Of a DNA stretch of 13,992 nucleotides, positions 8,783-13,992 are shown in pieces (within the stretch, counting starts at the first letter, position 1; every line of letters begins with the position of its first letter). Under the pieces are notes generated by a model. The model was not told where the DNA came from. It saw nothing but the letters and a program-made list of their open reading frames with translations, and made no database searches. Made by a program: the position numbers and the translations under genes. The DNA lies in NCBI GenBank assembly GCA_029339195.1, contig JAPTJF010000783.1, positions 1 to 13,992 of the forward strand. Direction: 5' to 3'. Origin of the DNA: Micractinium sp. NFX-FRZ (Eukaryota > Chlorophyta > Trebouxiophyceae > Chlorellales > Chlorellaceae).

Positions 8783-9004
8783 ATGGGCTTAGAGGGCCGC
8801 AAGCACCTCGGCGAGGAAGTCGGCGGACCCACCAAGGGGGAGCCGTCCCGCTCCTCCTCGCTATCCCTGAAGCACATTTTACTATCTATTGAGTTCATAC
8901 AAACACTTGGAACGCGGTCCGAGGGCTCCGGCCACCAGGAGGGGGCGCCCGCCGAGCCACCGCTGCCCCGGCGCGGGACATGGCTGCAGCATGTCTTGCT
9001 TTGA
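8783..9004 (+). other. Short open frame, unrecognised
   Basis: From ATG 8783 to TGA 9002-9004 a frame of 73 codons begins MGLEGRKHLGEEVGG and contains LSLKHILLSIEFIQTLGTR. The charged and hydrophobic pattern is more protein-like than most chance frames here, and base composition is lower in GC than its surroundings. No homologous family is recognised. It may be an exon of the same unknown gene as the segments at 8381-8667 and 9167-9340. Confidence 0.25.
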
Positions 9005-9166
9005 CACCACCTGAGGCTGTTGCAGACTGGTTTGGGCCAGTTTCTGTGTTGCCAGGGTGTCACTTTTAGCGCGCCACAGGGGCGGTGCGGTCTTGCAGTG
9101 CCTGGCACGCCTCCCCAGGCCCCTCCTGCCCCTTTGAGACCTTTAAACAGTTTCTGTGCTGCACAG

Positions 9167-9340
9167 AACGCGCTGCGGCTCAACATAGAGCCTCCTGAGT
9201 ATCTGACCAACAAAGTTACGAGGGGGATTGCGCTAATTTGCGCTACAGAGGGAGAACCAGAACAGGGGGGCGGTGTCGGCCCCCTGTACCCAGGGCCGTG
9301 CACTCAGATGATACGCGACAGCCTGGCTGGCGGCGGCTAA
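9167..9340 (+). CDS. Possible terminal exon, unrecognised product
   Basis: A good acceptor (tttctgtgctgcacag, ending 9166) precedes a 57-codon open stretch starting NALRLNIEPPEYLTNKVTRG, with IALICATEGEPEQ following, and ending with TAA at 9338-9340. The amino-acid pattern is unlike the Ala/Gly/Arg-rich chance frames nearby. The frame also stays open upstream to about 9020. Its upstream exons are not identified. It may belong with the segments at 8381-9004. The family was not recognised. Confidence 0.35.
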   Translation, partial: NALRLNIEPPEYLTNKVTRGIALICATEGEPEQGGGVGPLYPGPCTQMIRDSLAGGG

Positions 9341-9349
9341 TGCCGCCGC
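9330..9349. other. GC-rich hairpin spanning the TAA stop
   Basis: Eight base pairs (gcggcggc with gccgccgc) flank a four-base loop, taat, which contains the stop codon of the 9167-9340 frame. It is a simple inverted repeat of GC-rich triplets and could be chance. Confidence 0.45.
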
Positions 9350-9699
9350 TGCCAGACTGCCGACCCACCCCCTTGGAGGGGCCTGTCAGCCGGGGTCTGC
9401 CCTTTCCAACTCTTTCAGGAGTTTGCCTCTCGTTTTCCAGATGTTCTCAGTGCTCGAAACCGCAGCATTCAGCACCCGCCCAACCGCGCGTGTGAATGGA
9501 GATAGTGGGCGATCTAACGTGAATCCAATAGCATGCTATCAAGCTGAGCTGAGCTGGCGCCCAGCCTGTTGGCCTGTTGGCGGCCACAGGCTGCGAGCAC
9601 TCACATGCTGACCCCTCACTGCTGACGGCTTCTCGAATGTGTTTCACAGAGGGCATGATTAGCTAAGCGTCATGGCAGGGAATAGTCTATTGTAGCGAG
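9350..9699. other. No gene seen
   Basis: There is mixed-composition DNA here with no recognisable coding exon on either strand. No TGTAA was found that would end the minus-strand membrane-protein gene to the right. Confidence 0.45.
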
Positions 9700-10857
9700 T
9701 TACGTGTTTGAAGCAGAGCAGGACTGAGGAAGGACAGCAGCTGAAGCGCCAGGGGCAGAAAATGACAGCTTGCGAACACACCGGCTGCCAGTGGTTAGGG
9801 TCAGCGCTGCAGCTGGCCGTGCCGTTGATGGCGAGCCAGATTCAAACTTCGGTGATGGCTCCAGACGTGGCGCGGCGCTAGCGGAAGTACTGCAAAGTGG
9901 TGGCCCAGGCGCAGGGAGGGCGGGGATAGTGGGATAACAGGCGCCGACGCGAGAGAGGGCGGAGTGTGCAGCCTCACCTGCAAAGGCGGGCAGTGCCACA
10001 CAGCAGGGGCTGCAGCTGCAGCGGGGTGGCAGCGCCTCCACCTCCCCTTGTCCTCACTCAGGCCGCACACCCCGGCCCGCCCACCTGCGCTGCCTTTGAG
10101 CCCGCCTGCACGGCCCACAGGTCGGCCATGAGCATGATGAAGAAGAGGGGGAGCAGGGTTTCCAGGCAGAAGCGGGGCAGCGCCCACAGCAGGTCGTCGC
10201 CGCAGATGCCGGGCAGGGAGGGGTCGTCCAGGGGCGACAGGGTGGGGGCGGGCTGGCCGGGGGCGCCCACCCCGCCAACGTGCGTGTGTGTGTGCCAGAT
10301 GGCGCGCCGCACCAGGTCAGCCAGGCCTGCGGGAGTGGTGAGCACGTGAGGAGGAGGGGTGAGCACATGGGAGTTCAGGGCGGAGGAGGGGTGAAAGGGG
10401 GCGGGCTGTGCAAGCTGCAGCACCAGCATGACCTGATTGCTCTCCTAAGCACCACAACACACACACACACCAAAAACACCACACAAAAAAAAATAAAAAA
10501 ATGGCTGGCCTGCGCCCCCCTCGGCAGCCTGGCTCTGCCCTTTGCCGCCTCAGCCCCGCCCTCCCTGCTCACCAAAGGAGGCCCCGTTGAGCATGAAGAA
10601 GGCGCAGCAGAGGGGGATGACGAAGAGGTGCAGCAGGGTGCAGATGGAGGCGCCTGCCTTGCTGCGGGGGGGGAAAGGGCGGGGCGGCGGGGTGGGCTCA
10701 GCGTGTCGGGCAAGCAGATGGGGCCAGCTGACGGGGCGACCAGGCAGGATGTGGGTGCGCAGCTGTGCATGCAACAGGCCTGCCGCCTCAGCGGTGCTCA
10801 ACTGCCCCCCAACCCAGCACCCCTCACCCAAACAGGGCCGCCATGACGTTGACCCAG
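9700..10857 (-). CDS. Unrecognised membrane protein, C-terminal exons
   Basis: Five minus-strand exons join with matching phases: 10857-10828 (a 30-nt microexon reading WVNVMAALFG), 10661-10573, 10326-10085, 10009-9978 and 9889-9700 (stop TAA). The second exon encodes a strong membrane span (ICTLLHLFVIPLCCAFFML). A hydrophilic loop with HTHTHVGG and PTLSPLDDPSLPGICGDD follows, then a second span (ETLLPLFFIMLMADLWAV). The last 60 or so residues are Ser/Ala/Pro-rich (ASAAPRLEPSPKFESGSPS) and probably face the cytosol. The HTHTH stretch is encoded by a CA microsatellite. Upstream exons and the start were not found, so about 195 residues of the C-terminal part are described. The family is not recognised. 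The small fourth exon could begin 6 nt earlier, adding Leu-Gln. Confidence 0.55.
10456..10501. repeat. CA run followed by A-rich tract
   Basis: The plus strand reads acacacacac then aaaaacacc and two A-runs. On the minus strand this is a T-rich stretch inside the intron between the two membrane-span exons. It is the most AT-rich patch in the right half of the window. Confidence 0.8.
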
Positions 10858-11476
10858 CTAGAAGGGGCTGCCGTTGATGGTGGCTGGAGCGGGTCGCCGC
10901 CTTCTCACAGCTGCAGCGGCAGGGTGGGCGTGGGGGTTGGGGGGGGGAAAGGGAAGGGAGCAGCTGTGGGTTGCACAAGAACCAACACCGGCGGCGGCAG
11001 GTGGGGTGCTGCGCATCCGGTTCGGCACCGCGGCAGGTAGCGGCAGCCAGACCAGCAGGTGGGTGCTAAGAAGGATAAGCACCAATGGTCGCTGGTTTCT
11101 GAGTGAGGGGCAAACAAGTTGAGGAGCTTGACAAAAGCAAGCCCGGTTGGTGGGTGCATGGCGCCTAGCCGCACGTGCCGTTGGTCAACATGTGAGGGAT
11201 CAGTGGGGCGGCGCCAATTGAGTTTGCAATGGCTGAGCCTTCGGCCCGTAACGAGCCCCACAGCGGCAAAAAGCGGTCCTCTTGCAAGCACGGGCGCAAA
11301 CACGCCACCTCCGCGAGGCCCACAAGTTCCACTCACTTGGCTTAGCCGCTGCAGTGCCGCAGGCTCAACGACGGCTTGAATGCAGCGCGGTTAGGCGGAC
11401 GCGATATAGGTGGCGGGCTGCAGCAGGCTTGATGGACAGAAGTGTGCAGTTTCCGTGGTGCGTGGTGCTATCAAGA
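10858..11476. other. Upstream of the membrane-protein gene, no exon assigned
   Basis: A minus-strand frame covering 11336-10905 starts MSGTCGPRGGGVFAPVLARG and has a mixed composition. It might contain an earlier exon of the membrane-protein gene, but no phase-matched join to 10857 could be established. Nothing else is recognised. Confidence 0.3.
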
Positions 11477-11605
11477 TTACAAAAAGCAAGGTCGAAAGTA
11501 ATAGCGGGAGTCGGCGACGAAAGTCCTAAATGCACAGCTGCTCGCCGTGGCACCCCAGCAGGCACAGCACTCGACGGCGGGGCTTGAGCCCCAACATAGG
11601 TTACA
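11477..11605 (-). terminator. Two minus-strand TGTAA motifs after the BRR2 relic
   Basis: TTACA on the plus strand at 11601-11605 and 11477-11481 reads TGTAA on the minus strand. They lie 140 and 264 nt past the relic's stop codon, suitable distances for a 3' UTR. They suggest the original terminator came along with the duplicated DNA, or that this is the true gene end. Confidence 0.45.
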
Positions 11606-11868
11606 CGATGCGGCGGCCTGGCGGTGAATCAGCAAATGTACAGCACAGATTCGGCACACAGTCAAGACATCTGATGAGACAGGGTGGAGCGCGAACGGTG
11701 GCGCAACGCATGCACTGTGCGTCAGCGAGCAGGCGGGTGCCACCTCAGTCTTGGTCCATTGCCTGCGGCTGCTCCTCATCCTCGCTGCCCGCCCCCTCCT
11801 TCACATCCAGCTCCAGCTCAAACTCCTGCTCCAAAAAAGAAAGGGAGCACAACATAGGGTGCAGCGGT

Positions 11869-11967
11869 TGTGGGTACAGGGAGTGGGGCGGGACAGCACG
11901 ATGTGGGTGCAGGGAGTGAGGCAAGGCAGGACAATGTAGGTGCAGGCAGGGAGGCGGGGCAGCAAGC
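11869..11967. repeat. Three 33-bp imperfect tandem repeats
   Basis: Units at 11869-11901, 11902-11934 and 11935-11967 each begin tgtgggt or tgtaggt and share the pattern g(t/c)acagggag or gcaggcaggg, then a G-rich half ending near cag. They lie in the 522-nt interval between BRR2 exons C and D. Confidence 0.8.
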
Positions 11968-12779
11968 AGAGGGGGTCACAGGCCGGGCAGCGCAGCATGT
12001 GCGCGGCCTGCCATGCAGCAGCAGAGGCAGGCACTGGGCACGGCTGGCACTGGCTGTGGCTCATCAAGTGCAGCACCCACGTGGGCCACACACACACGCA
12101 AGTGGAGCGCCCCCTCCCCGGTGCCCTCCCAACCCGGGCTGGGCCAATATCAGTGGCTGGCAAGGAGACGAGAAACGAGAAGGAATGCGGTGGAGCCGGT
12201 GGAGAGTGGGAGCAAGAAGCACAATGCAGAGAGCCAGAGGGGAGCCAGTGAGCCAGAGGGGACGGAGGCCGTCCGCCGCCAGCAGCTGCCTCGCAGTCTG
12301 TTGAATGCCGCGGCACAACCGCCCTGCCCCGCCCCCGTCCCCCTCACCTGCACCAGCGCGTTGACCTTGGTGTGCGGGTCGGTGAATTTGGGCTCGTCCA
12401 CAGCCAGGGGGGCGTGCTGAAGCAGCTTCTGCAGGGGGGGCAGCAGGGCCAGAGGGGACGAGGGGCAGTGAGTGCGTGCACGGTGCTGGTGGGGGCGCCT
12501 GCACTGCTTATGCCGCTGCTGCGTTCAGTGCCCACCGCAGTAAACAACGCTACTGCAACAATGTCCCTCTTCCCAACTCATCTCCTCCAAACCTCCCCTC
12601 CTGCAGCCTGCCCCCCCAGCCAGCCCCCGCCGGTCACACCTGCACCACGCGGTCCTCCCCGGGGCGCACTCGCTGGCACTGCTCAGGATCTCCAGCAGGC
12701 CCTGCAGGTGCGGGGGGGGGGCAGGGGGTGGGGGCCAAGGGCGGGGCAGGGCAGAGCTGGGCAGGACCAGGGCGGATGG

Positions 12780-12782
<3 letters not shown>

Positions 12783-12818
<36 letters not shown>
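12783..12818. repeat. Run of 36 G
   Basis: This uninterrupted homopolymer sits in the intron between BRR2 relic exons A and B, so the pre-mRNA would carry poly(C). More G-runs lie nearby at 12712-12735. Length is probably unstable and hard to sequence, so the count may not be exact. Confidence 0.9.
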
Positions 12819-12819
<1 letters not shown>

Positions 12820-13002
12820 GGCGTGGGTGGCTGTGTGGGCCCACTGTGGGTGGCAACGCAACGGCGCCGCGCGCGCAGTGCTGGCAGTGTGCAAGGGTGG
12901 GTGGTGCAGCGTGCACGCCCTGCACTTGGGGCTGCCCCTCCACGCATGCGTCCCCACCTTGAGCTTGGTCTTAGCGGTGAGGGAGGAGGCAAAGAGCTCC
13001 AT

Positions 13003-13992
13003 GGTGGGGCAGGCGGGAGCAGGCAGGTGGGGGTGCAAGCGGGGGCAGGTGGGGTCGTGAGAGGCCCGCCGTGCAAGCAGGACGGGGCAGGCGCCGGCAG
13101 GTGCCTGAGGGGTAACACGAGCCGGGCGGGTAGTACAAAGTGGTGCTACCAGGTGCGTAACCTTGCTTCAGCAGGCAAAGCCATGGCGGTACAGGCAGTA
13201 GGAGGGGCCAGGCAGGAGGCGGATGGCCCAGCGCGCCGGCCGGCTGGCTGCCGGGCCCATGTCGGGCCGTCCCTGGGTGGATGTCTCCCAATCAATGAGG
13301 CTGTACACCTGCGGTGCACAGTGTGGCATAATAAGCAAGGTGAGCAAGTGCGTATGGCCTAGCGGATGCAGCTGGACATGGCGGGCAAAGCGAGCAGGTT
13401 AGCGTGCTGTCCCCTTCGGCGGCAACACAGGCAGGCCTCCGTACAGGGCATGCGGTGCACGGGCCACCCTGCACACATCGGGAACCATGCTGACAGGCTG
13501 GCAGGCTGGCAGGCAGCGTTTTTCGCTCACCAGATGGCAGGCAGGAGACGCAGCAGGGGTGGAGACGCAACGCACGTGGACAAAGTTGCCAAGCGACAGA
13601 TCAGCAGCAGGACTGGGTGCAGGGCGCGCCTGGGGGCTGGCTCCGGGCTGCCACAGCTGGCGGGGCGGTGCCGGCATGAGGTGACACGCCTGCATCGTGT
13701 GCCCGCGTGGCTGCCACGGCTGGCAGCAGGGTGCCGGCAAGAGCACGTTGGCTGGGCACGCAGCCTGGTCAGCCCTGCCGCGGCGGCGAAGGCACAGGAA
13801 GGGACATCAAGACAGGAGGTGTACAGAGACGGGAAGGGCAAAACATGGGTGTGATGTGGGGCTGGGATGCCAGTGTGTTGAGTGGCAAGGGGAGGTAGGT
13901 GGCAAGGCAACGCCACTCTGTCTCCCGTTCTCGGAGCTGCCAGATGCTGCACCCATCATATCGACCAGCCCTGTGCCAAGGCCAGTGCCATG
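13003..13992. other. No gene recognised
   Basis: No further BRR2 exon was found upstream of 13002. In particular no match was seen to the conserved PNYYNL or NLGMIAAYYYI segments that should precede exon A. A small minus-strand stretch at 13310-13260, after an acceptor, reads VYSLIDWETSTQGRPD and could be an exon of something unknown. A plus-strand frame of 162 codons (13366-13854) is Arg/Gly/Ala-rich and unrecognised. Short ggcaggct repeats occur at 13495-13521. Confidence 0.4.

Larger units (their letters stand above)
11745..13002 (-). pseudogene. BRR2: Relic of the BRR2 C-terminal end (U5 snRNP DExH helicase)
   Basis: Intact BRR2 (SNRNP200) is a spliceosomal helicase of about 2,100 residues that unwinds U4/U6. 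Four minus-strand exons match its second Sec63 cassette and tail. A, 13002-12958, reads MELFASSLTAKTKLK (family IELFSMSLNAKTKVR). B, 12701-12640, reads GLLEILSSASE, then RPGEDRVVQ in another frame. C, 12428-12348, includes DEPKFTDPHTKVNALVQ (family NPKFNDPHVKTNLLLQ). D, 11825-11745, reads EFELELDVKEG and an acidic end like the family's KFSVDVKEAETDSDSD. Defects: exon B is 62 nt although both its borders are phase 0, and it lacks about six residues; no AG lies within 100 nt upstream of A; about 170-180 residues between C and D are missing. Introns are retained, so it arose by DNA duplication or decay in place, not retrocopying. Mis-assembly of a real gene is the main alternative. Confidence 0.82.

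Noticed and set aside
12525..13118. Long frames in several phases rich in Gly or Pro across the poly(G) tract
   Set aside because: They are produced by homopolymer G read on either strand. Only the BRR2 exon pieces within them are real.
13260..13310. Further BRR2 exon (VYSLIDWETSTQGRPD)
   Set aside because: It follows a good acceptor, but its sequence does not match any BRR2 segment I know upstream of exon A.

Overview
The window looks like nuclear DNA of a GC-rich green alga. Chlorella-type trebouxiophytes are my best guess. The evidence is high GC, many short GT-AG introns (often beginning gtgggt or gtgagg and ending ctgcag), TGTAA motifs of the kind green algae use as poly(A) signals, and eukaryote-only protein families. 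The lineage is an inference. No bacterial gene layout, tRNA, rRNA or CRISPR array was seen.

Layout. Positions 1-424 hold a fragment of a non-LTR (LINE-type) reverse transcriptase on the minus strand, running off the left edge. It is joined directly to a second copy (425-532) of an exon-intron boundary from the next gene. That gene, 750-3455 (+), has about seven exons and an unrecognised product of at least about 400 residues with a long Lys/Gly/Ala-rich tail. After about 1 kb of spacer, 4447-6542 (+) is the best-resolved gene: eight exons, all splice phases consistent, giving about 304 aa. It has a poly(A)-binding-protein-type MLLE (PABC) domain at its N terminus but no RRMs, and ends in an F-box-like helix. 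A TGTAA lies about 155 nt past its stop.

From 6930 to 9700 little can be assigned. At 8381-8667 several protein-like stretches sit in different frames, probably a decayed or mis-assembled gene, and 9167-9340 may be a terminal exon. Positions 9700-10857 (-) carry five phase-consistent exons of an unrecognised membrane protein. Positions 11745-13002 (-) are the remains of the C-terminal end of BRR2, the U5 snRNP DExH helicase. The introns are kept, but one exon carries a frameshifting gap, no acceptor precedes the first visible exon, and most of the second Sec63 domain is missing. Its enlarged intron holds a 33-bp tandem repeat, and another intron holds a run of 36 G. The last kilobase has no recognisable gene.

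The window mixes two apparently intact genes, a partial membrane-protein gene and several broken or duplicated pieces (LINE fragment, exon duplication, BRR2 relic). The genes do not form a pathway. The most notable items are the MLLE/F-box-like protein, the BRR2 relic and the LINE/exon-duplication junction.
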